64,000 bases of DNA. Origin: Burkholderiales bacterium. GTDB taxonomy: Bacteria > Pseudomonadota > Gammaproteobacteria > Burkholderiales > Ga0077523. Numbering within the stretch: the first letter of the stretch is position 1; each line of letters begins with the position of its first letter. The position numbers and the translations under genes are program-made. Location: assembly GCA_022843925.1 (NCBI GenBank), contig JALHMS010000015.1, positions 43,205 through 107,204 of the forward strand, read 5' to 3'. Under the pieces are notes generated by a model. It was not told where the DNA came from, did no database searches, and saw only the letters and a program-made list of their open reading frames with translations. Positions 36,896 through 46,021 of this stretch are shown here, piece by piece.

Positions 36896-38506
36896 ATGCA
36901 ACGCTTCGCCGCCCTCTACGCCGCGCTCGACGCGACCACCTCCACCCAGGCCAAGGTGGCGGCCATGGCCGACTACTTCGCCGCGGTCGACGACGCCGAT
37001 GCCGCCTGGGCCGTCTTCATCCTCGCGGGCGGGAAGCTCCGGCAGGTCGTGCCGACGCGGCTGCTGCGGGAGGTCGCGATGCGCGAGGCCGGTGTCCCGG
37101 ACTGGCTGTTCGAGGAGTCCTACCAGGCCGTCGGCGATCTCGCCGAGACCATCGCCCATCTGCTGCCCGGTGGCGGGCAGGGGGACGGCGCGTCGCTCAC
37201 GGCGTGGATCGAGGGACGCCTGCTGCCGCTGCGCGGAGTTCCGCCCGACGAGGCCGGGGCCGGTCTGGTCGCCGCCTGGCGGGACCTCGACGCGCTCGGC
37301 CGGTTCGTCTGGAACAAGCTGATCACCGGTGGCCTGCGCGTCGGTGTCGCGAAGCCGCTGGTCGCGCGCGCCGTCGCGAAGGCCGCGGGCATCGAGGCGC
37401 GCCTTGTCGTCGAACGCATGATGGGCGAGTTCGCGCCCGAGCCCGCCCGCTATCGCGCGCTGCTCGCCGACGAAGGTGCGGACGAGCGCGCCGGGCGGCC
37501 GTATCCGTTCTTCCTCGCGCATCCGATCGCCGCCGAGCCGGCCTCGCTGGGACCCGTCGACGATTGGCAGGCGGAATGGAAATGGGACGGCATCCGCGCC
37601 CAGGTCGTTCGCCGCGCGGAACGCATCTACCTCTGGTCGCGCGGCGAGGAACTCGTGACCGACATCTTTCCGGAGGTCTCGACGGCCTCCGCGTGGCTGC
37701 CCGAGGGCACCGTCATCGACGGCGAGCTGCTCGCCTGGCGGGACGGCGCGCCACTGCCCTTCGCGATGCTGCAGCAGCGGCTCGGCCGCAAGAACTTCAC
37801 CGCGAAGGTGCTGAAGGAAGTTCCCGTCGCGCTCGTCGCGTACGACCTCATGGAGGTCGACGGGGTCGATATCCGGTCGCAGCCGCTCGACGTCCGCCGG
37901 GCGCGGCTGGAGGCGCTCGTGGCGGCCCTGGACGACGCCCGCATCGTGGTGTCGCCGATCGTCACGGCGGATTCGTGGGCGACCCTGGCCGAGGCCCGTG
38001 CCGGCGCCCGCGGTCTGGGTGTCGAGGGTCTGATGCTCAAGCGCCGCGACTCCGCGTACGGCGCCGGCCGCGTCAAGCTCGGTCCCGGCGGCGAGTGGTG
38101 GAAGTGGAAGCTCGACCCCTACAGCGTCGACGCCGTGCTCGTGTACGCCCAGCGCGGCCACGGCCGGCGCGCGAGCCTCTACACCGACTACACCTTCGCC
38201 GTGTGGCGGGATGCGGAACTCGTGCCGTTCGCGAAGGCCTATTCGGGCCTGACCGACGCGGAGATCGCCGAGGTGGACAAGTTCGTGCGCGCGAACACGC
38301 GGGAGAAGTTCGGCCCGGTGCGCAGCGTCACGCCGCAGATCGTGATGGAGATCGGCTTCGAAGGCATCCAGCGATCGCCGCGCCACAAGAGCGGGGTGGC
38401 GGTGCGATTCCCGCGCATGCTGCGCCTCCGCCCCGACAAGTCCGCCGCGGAGGCCGACCGCCTCGATGCCCTGCACGCACTACTGAACGCTCCGGAGCCC
38501 CCATGA
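36896..38506 (+). CDS. ATP-dependent DNA ligase (bacterial ligase/helicase cluster type)
   Basis: This protein has 536 residues. An N-terminal helical DNA-binding domain is followed by the nucleotidyltransferase core. The adenylated lysine is K229 in EWKWDGIRAQ, and other ligase motifs include RGEELV, DGELLAW, EGLMLKRRDSAYGAG and KWKLDP near the start of the OB fold. This three-domain type (TIGR04120-like) is a repair ligase additional to NAD-dependent LigA. It is followed by a 108-aa protein and the DEXH helicase with overlapping ends, while the exonuclease and PdeM partners lie elsewhere in the window. Confidence 0.92.
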   Translation: MQRFAALYAALDATTSTQAKVAAMADYFAAVDDADAAWAVFILAGGKLRQVVPTRLLREVAMREAGVPDWLFEESYQAVGDLAETIAHLLPGGGQGDGASLTAWIEGRLLPLRGVPPDEAGAGLVAAWRDLDALGRFVWNKLITGGLRVGVAKPLVARAVAKAAGIEARLVVERMMGEFAPEPARYRALLADEGADERAGRPYPFFLAHPIAAEPASLGPVDDWQAEWKWDGIRAQVVRRAERIYLWSRGEELVTDIFPEVSTASAWLPEGTVIDGELLAWRDGAPLPFAMLQQRLGRKNFTAKVLKEVPVALVAYDLMEVDGVDIRSQPLDVRRARLEALVAALDDARIVVSPIVTADSWATLAEARAGARGLGVEGLMLKRRDSAYGAGRVKLGPGGEWWKWKLDPYSVDAVLVYAQRGHGRRASLYTDYTFAVWRDAELVPFAKAYSGLTDAEIAEVDKFVRANTREKFGPVRSVTPQIVMEIGFEGIQRSPRHKSGVAVRFPRMLRLRPDKSAAEADRLDALHALLNAPEPP

Positions 38507-38829
38507 AGACTCTTCCCTATCGCGCGGTCACGTCGTCCGGTGCCGTGATCGACTGCCAGTTCGAGCTGCATCCCGAGACGGTGTCCCCCGGTGACGTCGC
38601 CCGCCTCGTGGGGGCGGTGCTCGACGCGCTGGACGTGAACATCGAAGGGCGGCCGCCGCTCTCGAACGGCGACGTGCTGCAGGCGGTGGCCATGGCGCTC
38701 GCGCTGCGCACCGAGATGCTCGCCGCGTCGCGCGCCATGAAGGACGCCCTGGCCCGCGACGTCGTCGAGCGCGCGCTGCGGAGCGTCGCCGACGCCAAGT
38801 ACACGCGGTCTGGTGTCGGCCACGCCTGA
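38503..38829 (+). CDS. Unknown small protein between DNA ligase and helicase
   Basis: I do not recognise this protein of 108 residues. It begins [20 protein letters not shown], has an N-terminal beta-rich part and a mostly helical C-terminal part ([38 protein letters not shown]), and appears soluble. Its ATG overlaps the ligase stop (ATGA), and its 3' end overlaps the helicase reading frame, so it is translated between the two. The position makes it a candidate accessory factor of the ligase/helicase pathway (inference). It is not one of the four usual ligase-associated families. Confidence 0.75.
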   Translation: MKTLPYRAVTSSGAVIDCQFELHPETVSPGDVARLVGAVLDALDVNIEGRPPLSNGDVLQAVAMALALRTEMLAASRAMKDALARDVVERALRSVADAKYTRSGVGHA

Positions 38830-41299
38830 TGCGTCGGTGAGCGCGTCGCGCCGAAAGGCCGCGTCCGCCCCCGTCGACGCCTGGTTCGCCGAACGTGGCT
38901 GGAAGCCCTTCCCGTTCCAGCGCGAGGTGTGGGACGCCTGTGGTGAGGGTGCCTCCGGCCTCCTGCACGCGACGACCGGAGCGGGGAAGACCTACGCCGT
39001 GTGGTTCGGCGCGATGCGCCACGTGGTGCCGGCCGTCGCCGGTGTCCGCGGGGCGCCGCCGCTGTCCGTCGTCTGGCTGACGCCGATGCGCGCGCTCGCG
39101 GCCGACACCGTGCGCGCCCTCGAAGCGACGTTGCCCGGCCTTGCACCTGCGTGGACCGTCGGCAGCCGCACCGGCGACACCTCGTCCGCCGAACGCGCGC
39201 GGCAGTCGAAGCGTCTGCCCACGGCGCTCGTCACGACGCCTGAGAGCCTGTCGCTCCTGCTCACGCGGGCCGATGCGCGGGAGCGGCTCGGCGGCGTGCG
39301 GGCGGTGATCGTCGACGAGTGGCACGAACTCATGGGCAACAAGCGCGGCGTGCAGGTGCAGCTCGCCATAGCGCGACTGCGGCGGTGGAACCCCGGGCTG
39401 ATCGTCTGGGGGCTATCGGCGACGCTCGGCAACCTCGACGAGGCGCGCGACGTCCTGCTGGGGCCGGGGGTGGGAGGGCGGCTGGTGCAGGGCAAGGTCG
39501 CGAAGCGCATCGAGATCGACACGCTGATTCCGAAGACCATCGAACGGTTCCCGTGGGCGGGTCACCTGGGCGTGCGACAGCGCGATGCGGTCGTACGCGA
39601 GATCGACGCCGCGGGCACCTCGCTGCTCTTCACCAACACGCGCTCGCAGGCGGAGCTGTGGTACCAGGCGCTGCTCGAAGCGCGACCCGACTGGGCGGGT
39701 CTCATCGCCCTGCACCACGGATCGCTCGATCGCGGGCTGCGCGACTGGGTGGAGGCGGGGCTCAAGGCCGGCACGTTGAAGGCCTGCGTCTGCACGTCGA
39801 GTCTCGATCTAGGAGTCGACTTCCTGCCCGTCGAGCGCGTGCTGCAGCTCGGCAGTCCGAAGGGTGTCGCGCGCCTAACGCAGCGGGCCGGGCGATCGGG
39901 GCATGCGCCGGGTCGCGTGTCGCGCGTCACGTGCATCCCGACGCACGCCCTCGAACTCGTCGAGGCCGCCGCCGCGCGTCGCGCTTCGAAGGCCGGCCGC
40001 ATCGAGTCGCGCCGGCCGCCGTCGAAGCCGATGGACGTCCTCGTCCAGCATCTCGTGACCGTCGCCCTCGGCGGCGGCTTCACGGCGGACGGACTGCTCG
40101 CGGAGATCCGGACGACGCACGCCTACCGCGACATCACCGACGACGAGTGGCGATGGGTGCTCGCGTTCGTCGTGCACGGTGGTGCGACGCTGGGCGCGTA
40201 TCCCGAGTACCACCGCGTGGTGCCGGACGACGCGGGCGTCCACGGCGTGCCGGATGCGCAGATCGCGAAGCGGCATCGCATGGGCATCGGCACGATCGTC
40301 AGCGACGCGTCGATGGAGGTGAAGTGGTTCTCCGGCGGGCGCATCGGCCACGTGGAGGAATCGTTCATCGCGATGATGAAGCCCGGCGACTGCTTCCTCT
40401 TCGCGGGGCGCCGTCTCGAGCTGGTGCGCGTGCACGAGATGTCCGCCCTGGTCCGCAAGGCGTCGTCCGACAAGGGCGCGGTGCCGCGGTGGCAGGGCGG
40501 CAAGATGCCCCTGTCGTCGGAACTCGCCGAGGCCGTCGTGGCGATCCTCGATGCTGCCGCCGACGGGCGCGTGGAGGATCCCGAAGTGGCGGCACTCTCG
40601 CCGCTCTTCGAGATCCAGCATCGGTGGTCGCATCTGCCGGGCTCGCGCGCGCTGCTGGTCGAGACCGTGAAGACGCGCGAGGGCCATCACCTCTTCTGCT
40701 TCCCGTTCGGCGGTCGGCACGTCCACACGGGCCTCGCGAACCTCGTGGCCTGGCGCATCGCGCGCGAGACGCCGGTGACGTTCTCGATCTGCGTGAACGA
40801 CTACGGCTTCGAGCTGCTGTCACCGGTGCCGGTGGACTGGCAGGGCGCCATCGGGCGAGGACTGTTCTCTGCCGACCGTCTGCTGGACGACATCCTGGAG
40901 AGCCTGAACGCGGGGCAGCTCGCGCGGGGCCGTTTTCGCGAGATCGCGCGCGTGGCGGGGCTCGTGTTCCAGGGGTTTCCCGGGCAGCCGAAGAGCACGC
41001 GGCAGCTGCAGGCGTCGAGCGAACTCTTCTTCGACGTCTTCCGGAAGTACGACCCCGACAATCTCCTGCTGCGTCAGGCGCAGCGCGAGGTGCTCGAGCA
41101 GGAACTGGAACTGACCCGGATGGAGCGGGTGCTGCGGGGCATCGCCGAACGGCCCGTGGCGTTCATGCGGCCACCGTACCCGACGCCGTTCGCGTTCCCC
41201 CTGATGATCGAGCGGATCCGCGAGAAGCTCAGCACCGAGAAGGTGGGCGATCGCGTGCAGCGGATGCTGGCGGAGATGGAGAAGCGTGCGGGTGGCTGA
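38813..41299 (+). CDS. Ligase-associated DEXH-box helicase (Lhr-like)
   Basis: This superfamily 2 helicase has 828 residues. Walker A is TTGAGKT, motif II is DEWH ([10 protein letters not shown]), motif III is SATLGN and motif VI is [12 protein letters not shown]. The large C-terminal region matches the Lhr-core type found beside ATP-dependent ligases (TIGR04121-like). It should be a 3'-5' DNA translocase in repair. The track start is GTG 38813. GTG 38837 (VSASRRK), eight codons on and just after the preceding stop, is an alternative. It ends the operon and is followed by a strong hairpin. Confidence 0.92.
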   Translation: MSATPDASVSASRRKAASAPVDAWFAERGWKPFPFQREVWDACGEGASGLLHATTGAGKTYAVWFGAMRHVVPAVAGVRGAPPLSVVWLTPMRALAADTVRALEATLPGLAPAWTVGSRTGDTSSAERARQSKRLPTALVTTPESLSLLLTRADARERLGGVRAVIVDEWHELMGNKRGVQVQLAIARLRRWNPGLIVWGLSATLGNLDEARDVLLGPGVGGRLVQGKVAKRIEIDTLIPKTIERFPWAGHLGVRQRDAVVREIDAAGTSLLFTNTRSQAELWYQALLEARPDWAGLIALHHGSLDRGLRDWVEAGLKAGTLKACVCTSSLDLGVDFLPVERVLQLGSPKGVARLTQRAGRSGHAPGRVSRVTCIPTHALELVEAAAARRASKAGRIESRRPPSKPMDVLVQHLVTVALGGGFTADGLLAEIRTTHAYRDITDDEWRWVLAFVVHGGATLGAYPEYHRVVPDDAGVHGVPDAQIAKRHRMGIGTIVSDASMEVKWFSGGRIGHVEESFIAMMKPGDCFLFAGRRLELVRVHEMSALVRKASSDKGAVPRWQGGKMPLSSELAEAVVAILDAAADGRVEDPEVAALSPLFEIQHRWSHLPGSRALLVETVKTREGHHLFCFPFGGRHVHTGLANLVAWRIARETPVTFSICVNDYGFELLSPVPVDWQGAIGRGLFSADRLLDDILESLNAGQLARGRFREIARVAGLVFQGFPGQPKSTRQLQASSELFFDVFRKYDPDNLLLRQAQREVLEQELELTRMERVLRGIAERPVAFMRPPYPTPFAFPLMIERIREKLSTEKVGDRVQRMLAEMEKRAGG

Positions 41300-41340
41300 A
41301 CGCAAGCGCGCAGTCCCGGTGTCCGGGGTCCGAATGCAAG

Positions 41341-41370
41341 AGGGCCGGCGCCCCTCCGGACGCCGGCCCT
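41341..41370. terminator. Bidirectional hairpin between helicase and PepSY genes
   Basis: AGGGCCGGCG pairs perfectly with CGCCGGCCCT around a ten-base loop. It lies between the convergent helicase (stop 41299) and PepSY (stop 41408) genes. The minus-strand side continues CTTGCATT, a modest T-rich run, and the plus side has none. Confidence 0.65.
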
Positions 41371-41407
41371 CCCGGTATCGCAGTCCCGCGCCGTCGCGGG
41401 CCGAATA

Positions 41408-41914
41408 TCAGTCGACACCGATCTGGTAGGTCTCGCGCTCCACTTCGACGATCTTGCCGGTCATCGCGTCGACCTCCACTTCCCACTCGACGCCGTCCTC
41501 ACCGACGATGTCGAATTCGTAAGAGGATGAGCCGTCGGACTCGACGCTGAACTCCGTCTCGACGATTTTTCCGGGCTTCGCCTTGAGCGCGATCTCCTGC
41601 GCTTCCTCGAGGCTGATCTTCGCCTTGAAAGCAGGATCGTCCGCGGAAGCGACTTCCTGTTCCTCCTCGGTGATCTTGCCGGTCTTGGCGTCGCACTCGA
41701 CCTCCCATTCCTTGCCGTCGTCGCCCAGGATGTCGAATTCGTAGATGGGCCTGCCCTTCTCGATCTCGGCTTCGAGCGAGACCACCTTGCCCGGGTGCTT
41801 GGCCAGCGCCGCCTTCATGCACGCTTCCATCTTCCCGTTGTGGGCATGGACGATCTGGGTGAAACCGCCGCAGAGCAGGGCGGTGGCGAGTGCGGCGACA
41901 TGCTTGATCTTCAT
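41408..41914 (-). CDS. Exported protein with two PepSY-like domains
   Basis: This exported protein has 168 residues. The signal peptide is MKIKHVAALATALLCGGFTQIVHA. Two similar PepSY-type modules follow. The first covers KHPGKVVSLEAEIEKGRPIYEFDILGDDGKEWEVECDAKTGKI. The second covers KAKPGKIVETEFSVESDGSSSYEFDIVGEDGVEWEVEVDAMTGKI. The clear internal similarity indicates duplication. PepSY domains are periplasmic and often act as inhibitors or binders. This protein is very acidic. AGGAG before ATG 41914 fixes the start. A copper or protease link cannot be shown here. Confidence 0.87.
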   Translation of the reverse strand: MKIKHVAALATALLCGGFTQIVHAHNGKMEACMKAALAKHPGKVVSLEAEIEKGRPIYEFDILGDDGKEWEVECDAKTGKITEEEQEVASADDPAFKAKISLEEAQEIALKAKPGKIVETEFSVESDGSSSYEFDIVGEDGVEWEVEVDAMTGKIVEVERETYQIGVD

Positions 41915-42305
41915 GGAGACTCCTTGGACAGTGGTTCCGCCGACATGCGGATGCGATCGGCAGGTGTTCGCGTGTCTCCCCCCTGTCAACCCACGGGATG
42001 GTGCGTCTTGCGCACGGTTCTCCGTCACCGTCTGTGCGATATGGATTGCTTCATCGATGGCGTCATCCCGCGCTTGGGCGCTGGCAACGCATCGATGTTC
42101 CCGATCTTATTCCTGCCAGTCTGGCGTTGCATTCCCGGCGGACGCGGGAAAAAATCATAGCTGCATAGGAATACAGTTGTCCGGTCTCCGGGCGCGGCCG
42201 GTGGTCTCGTCGTAGCCTTCCTTGCGGACGCTCCCGGCGAGGCGGTCCGCGACCGCACGTCCGCCGTCGGGGATAATGCGGGTCCGTCCCTATTCCCGAG
42301 CCCGC
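41915..42305. other. Intergenic region between divergent PepSY and rbgA genes
   Basis: I see no credible gene in these 391 bp. On the minus strand a TTGACA hexamer (41984-41989) could be a -35 element for the PepSY gene, but the -10 at 17 bp is poor. A small TTCCCG/CGGGAA stem followed by an A-run lies around 42131-42154. Promoters for both neighbours should be here. Confidence 0.5.
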
Positions 42306-43226
42306 ATGGCCATCCAGTGGTTCCCCGGACACATGACCACCGCCCGCGACAAGGCGGCCGAGACCATGGAGCGCACCGACGTGGTCATCGAGGTGGTCGA
42401 TGCGCGTCTTCCGGAAGCGAGCACCAACCCGATGATCCGCGCCCTGCGCGAGCATCGGCAGCGGCCCTGTCTCGAGGTGCTGAACAAGTCCGACCTCGCC
42501 GACCCGGTCGCAACGCGCGCGTGGCTCGAGCACTACAACGCACAGAAGGGCGTCACCGCGGTGGCGATCTCGTGCAAGAACCCGTCGGATGTCGCTAAGG
42601 TGCTGCCGCTCTGCCGGAAGATCGCCCCGCACCGCGATTCCGCGGCGAAGCCGCTGCGACTCATGATCATGGGCATCCCGAACGTGGGGAAGTCGACGTT
42701 GATGAACGCGCTCCTGAAGCGTCGCGTCGCGAAGGTCGGCGACGAACCGGCCGTGACGAAATCGCAGCAGAGCCTCGAACTCGACGTGCGTACGCTCCTC
42801 ACCGATACCCCCGGTCTGATGTGGCCGAAGATCCGCTACGACAGTGACGGCTTCATGCTGGCGGCGAGTCACGCGGTCGGCACCAACGCGGTGATCGAGG
42901 AGGAGGTCGCGACCTTCCTCGCGGCGAATCTTCTCGAACGGTATCCGGCGTTGCTGACGGCGCGCTACGGATTCAAGACGGAGGGCATGGACGCCGTGGC
43001 CGTCGTGGAGGCGGTGGGAAGGCGCCGCGGATGCCAGCTGCGCGGCGGCGGGCTCGATCTCGAGAAGGCAGCGCTGATCCTGCTCACCGACTATCGCCAG
43101 GGATCCCTGGGGCGCATCAGTCTGGAGACGCCCAAGACCCGGCGGGCGATGATCGCGGCCAACGAGATCGTGGTCGCGCCGGTCGCGGGGCAGGAGCCGC
43201 TCGAGGATGCCGACGGGGAGGCGTAG
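42306..43226 (+). CDS. rbgA: Ribosome biogenesis GTPase YlqF/RbgA
   Basis: This circularly permuted GTPase has 306 residues. The start MAIQWFPGHMTTARDKA is the family signature. The G4 motif (NKSDLAD) precedes G1 (GIPNVGKST), then G3 (DTPG), which is the permuted order of RbgA/YlqF. RbgA acts in late assembly of the large ribosomal subunit. The first ATG giving the conserved N-terminus is 42306. The track's longer start adds unrelated residues. The gene abuts BIME array 3, which begins about eight bases after the stop. Confidence 0.93.
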   Translation: MAIQWFPGHMTTARDKAAETMERTDVVIEVVDARLPEASTNPMIRALREHRQRPCLEVLNKSDLADPVATRAWLEHYNAQKGVTAVAISCKNPSDVAKVLPLCRKIAPHRDSAAKPLRLMIMGIPNVGKSTLMNALLKRRVAKVGDEPAVTKSQQSLELDVRTLLTDTPGLMWPKIRYDSDGFMLAASHAVGTNAVIEEEVATFLAANLLERYPALLTARYGFKTEGMDAVAVVEAVGRRRGCQLRGGGLDLEKAALILLTDYRQGSLGRISLETPKTRRAMIAANEIVVAPVAGQEPLEDADGEA

Positions 43227-43231
43227 TTGAT

Positions 43232-43965
43232 TTCGTGGGTCGAGCACCGCTCGACGCGGCGTCGGCTTGGGTGCTTCGACGAATCCAGGAACGCGCGCGT
43301 CGGGCGGAGCCCGACCCACGGGGGTGTTCTCGGCGCCGACGAGTCCAGTGGCGAGGATATTCGTGGGTCGAGCACCGCTCGACGCGGCGTCGGCTTGGGT
43401 GCTTCGACGAATCCAGGAACGCGCGCGTCGGGCGAAGCCCGACCCACGGGGGTTGTTTTCAGCGCCGCAGGTTCCAGTCGCGATGACTTTCGTGGGTCGA
43501 GCACCGCTCGACGCGGCGTCGGCTCGGGTGCTTCGACGAATCCAGGAACGCGCGCGTCGGGCGAAGCCCGACCCACGGGGGTTGTTTTCAGCGCCGCAGG
43601 TTCCAGTCGCGATGACTTTCGTGGGTCGAGCACCGCTCGACACGGCGTCGGCTCGGGTGCTTCGACGAATCCAGGAACGCGCGCGTCGGGCGAAGCCCGA
43701 CCCACGGGGGTTGTCTTCAGCGCCGGAGGCATCCAGTGGCGATGCCATTGCGTGGGTCGAGCACCGCTCGACGCGGCGTCGGCTCGGGTGCTTCGACGAA
43801 TCCAGGAACGCGCGCGTCGGGCGAAGCCCGACCCACGGGGGTTGTTTTCAGCGCTGGAGGTTCCATTCGCGACGACTTTCGTGGGTCGAGCACCGCTCGA
43901 CGCGGCGTGGCCTTGGGCATCTCGACGAATCCAGGAACGCACGCGTCGGACGGAGCCCGCCCACC
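43232..43965. repeat. BIME tandem array 3 (REP family 1, inverted orientation)
   Basis: Units headed GTGGGTCGAGC start at 43235, 43363, 43492, 43621, 43752 and 43881, so periods are 128, 129, 129, 131 and 129 bp. This head is the complement of box B, and box A follows as GTCGGGCGAAGCCCGACCCAC. The array is therefore in the opposite orientation to arrays 1 and 2. It fills the gap between the convergent rbgA (stop 43226) and the regulator gene (stop 43981). Confidence 0.95.
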
Positions 43966-43980
43966 CCGTCCTGCCTCGAC

Positions 43981-44631
43981 CTACCAAGCCTTCGGTGGCG
44001 CCCTCAGGATCACGGCACAGGTGGCTTCCTGGGCGATGTATCCGCCCCGCTTCAGGTCCGCGATGATGCGACCCACCATTTCGCGGGACGCGCCGATCCG
44101 CTTCGCGATGTCCACGTTCGTGAGCCTGCCGGGGATCATCAGCCGGCCGTTCTCCTCGACGGCCGCGTCGAGCAGGTGACGGGCGACGCGGCCATAGACG
44201 TCGAGCAACGCCAGGTTGCCCACGGTGCGGGTGAGGACGCGCACGCGCCCGATGAGCATGCGAGCGAGGGCGGATGCCGCCTTCGGATTCGCCTCCAGGT
44301 AGGCCTCCAACTCCTCGCGGGTGAGGACGGAACAGCGGGTCGGTTCCATCGTGGCGACCGACGCTGATCGGGGACCATGGTCCAGCATCATTTCCCCGAA
44401 GTGCTCGCCGGCGCCGTGCTCCCCCAGCAGCACCTCGCGTCCATCCTCGTCCGCGAGGTAGACCCGCACGCGGCCCGAGAGCACCACGAACATCGTGTCG
44501 CCGTGGTCCCCCTCCTGGATGACGACGGTGTTCCGGGCGTAGCTGCGAACGGTACCGATCGCGGCGAGGGCTTCGACGGTGTCCCGCGGCAGTTGCCAGA
44601 GCGGGTGCTCGGAAGGTGGTGGCTTCGTCAT
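43981..44631 (-). CDS. Crp/Fnr family transcriptional regulator
   Basis: This regulator has 216 residues. The N-terminal cyclic-nucleotide-binding-like barrel includes VIQEGDHGDTMFVVLSGRVRVY and GAGEHFGEMMLDHGPRSASV. The C-terminal Crp-type winged helix-turn-helix is LTNVDIAKRIGASREMVGRIIADLKRGGYI. No FNR-type cysteine cluster is present, so an Fe-S oxygen sensor is unlikely, but whether it binds cAMP cannot be said. ATG 44631 (MTKPPPSEHPLW) is the natural start. The target genes are not evident from this window. Confidence 0.88.
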   Translation of the reverse strand: MTKPPPSEHPLWQLPRDTVEALAAIGTVRSYARNTVVIQEGDHGDTMFVVLSGRVRVYLADEDGREVLLGEHGAGEHFGEMMLDHGPRSASVATMEPTRCSVLTREELEAYLEANPKAASALARMLIGRVRVLTRTVGNLALLDVYGRVARHLLDAAVEENGRLMIPGRLTNVDIAKRIGASREMVGRIIADLKRGGYIAQEATCAVILRAPPKAW

Positions 44632-44668
44632 GGGGATGGGAGGGTCGGCGAGGTCCCGGGTCGCGCCG

Positions 44669-45442
44669 CTATGGCGCCTTCGACGCGTCGCGCCGGGCGG
44701 CAAGGAAGCGGGCCATCGCGGCCTGCGGCTCACCGCTTGCGTACGCGGTACGTTGGGCGACGATGGCGGCATCCAGCGCACCTTCGAACGCGGCGTCGGT
44801 CTGGGCGCGGAAGCGCTGCTTGGTGAGGCGCATGGCGGTCACCGGCTGCGCGGCGAGGCGTTCGGCGAGACCGAGGGCGGTCGGGAACACGTCGGCCTGC
44901 GGCACGAGGCGACTCAGGAGCCCCATCTCCCACGCCCGCTGCCCGGTCACGAGGTCCCCCAGCAGCGACAATTCCACGTTGTGACCGAGCGTCGTGTGCC
45001 ACGCCATCATCTGCGAGCCCACGATCGATGCGAGGCCGGCGCGGATTTCCGGCTGTCCGATGCGCATCTCCGGATAGCCCACGCGGAGATCGCAGCACAG
45101 GCCGATCTGGAAGCCGGCGCCCGCCGCGGTGCCGTTGAAGGCGGCGACCGCGGGCTTGTCCAGCGCGCGCACGGCGCGGTACATCCGATGGTTGGCGGTG
45201 AGCCATGCAGCGACATCGTCGATGCCGTAGGTGGCGGTCTCGCCGAGATCCTGCCCGCTGCAGAACGCACGTTCCCCGGCCCCCGTGATGATCACCGCCC
45301 TGATCGCGTCGTCGGCATCCGCCGCGGCCAGCGCAGCGATCAGGCGGTCGCGCAGCGCGGTGTCGATCGCGTTCATCGACGCCGGGCGATGCAGTGTCAG
45401 GACGCGTACGCTTCCGTGGGTGTCTTCGAGGAGGGAGTCCAT
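44669..45442 (-). CDS. Enoyl-CoA hydratase/isomerase family protein
   Basis: This crotonase-fold protein has 257 residues. The oxyanion-hole segments are AGERAFCSGQDLGE and AAFNGTAAGAGFQIGLCCDLRVG, and the FPTALGLAERLAAQPVTAMRLTKQRF C-terminal region is typical. The gap between the two oxyanion regions is shorter than in classical hydratases. One catalytic Glu position reads QPEIRAGLAS, which keeps a Glu. It probably hydrates or isomerises an enoyl-CoA in acid or aromatic degradation. It is not in a tight operon: 37 bp separate it from the regulator gene and 32 bp from the FKBP gene. Confidence 0.88.
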   Translation of the reverse strand: MDSLLEDTHGSVRVLTLHRPASMNAIDTALRDRLIAALAAADADDAIRAVIITGAGERAFCSGQDLGETATYGIDDVAAWLTANHRMYRAVRALDKPAVAAFNGTAAGAGFQIGLCCDLRVGYPEMRIGQPEIRAGLASIVGSQMMAWHTTLGHNVELSLLGDLVTGQRAWEMGLLSRLVPQADVFPTALGLAERLAAQPVTAMRLTKQRFRAQTDAAFEGALDAAIVAQRTAYASGEPQAAMARFLAARRDASKAP

Positions 45443-45474
45443 CGTCGTCCGATCGTCGGATGGGGAGGGAGGCG

Positions 45475-45951
45475 CTACTTCACGTTCCGCTCGGCGACCA
45501 CGTCGATCAGCCGGACCTCGAAGATCAGCGTGGAGTTCGGCGGCACTTCCCCGAACGCGAGCCGGTCGCCGTAGCCCATGCGCGGCGGAATCACGAGCGT
45601 GCGTTCGCCACCGACCTTCATCCCGAGGACGCCGCGATCGACACCGCTGATCATCCGCCCCACGCCGATCAACACCGACAGCGGGACGCCTCGCTCGATG
45701 GAGCTGTCGAAGCGTGCGCCCTTGCGCTCCGGCTTCGTGAGGTCGTAGACGAAGCCCTCGTAATCGATGACCACGAACTTGCCGGGCTCGGCCTCGGGAC
45801 CGTCGCCCACCTTGCGCTCGATCACGACGGTCTTCTTCTGGACGCTGTCGGGCAGCGTGTCCGTGAACTGCAGCTGGCGGTCCTGGGCGACCCCGGGCAA
45901 CGGCAGGCCGGCGGCGAGGACGAGCAGCAGAATGACGAAACGGCGTGGCAC
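45475..45951 (-). CDS. FKBP-type peptidyl-prolyl isomerase, exported
   Basis: This protein has 158 residues. A signal peptide (RFVILLLVLAAGLPLPGVAQ) precedes one FKBP domain: KFVVIDYEGFVYD, ARFDSSIERGVPLSVLIGVGRMISGVDRGVLGMKVGGERTLVIPP and a closing STLIFEVRLIDV. The order is as expected for periplasmic FkpA/FklB-type foldases, but it lacks an N-terminal dimerisation domain. GTG 45951 is the start, with CGGAG before it. It probably helps fold exported proteins. Confidence 0.9.
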   Translation of the reverse strand: MPRRFVILLLVLAAGLPLPGVAQDRQLQFTDTLPDSVQKKTVVIERKVGDGPEAEPGKFVVIDYEGFVYDLTKPERKGARFDSSIERGVPLSVLIGVGRMISGVDRGVLGMKVGGERTLVIPPRMGYGDRLAFGEVPPNSTLIFEVRLIDVVAERNVK

Positions 45952-46021
45952 GGCGATGCTCCGGGCGGAAATGGTCCGGGTCGAGGATACCGCAGGGGCT
46001 GTGGAGTGTCCCTGGACGGCC

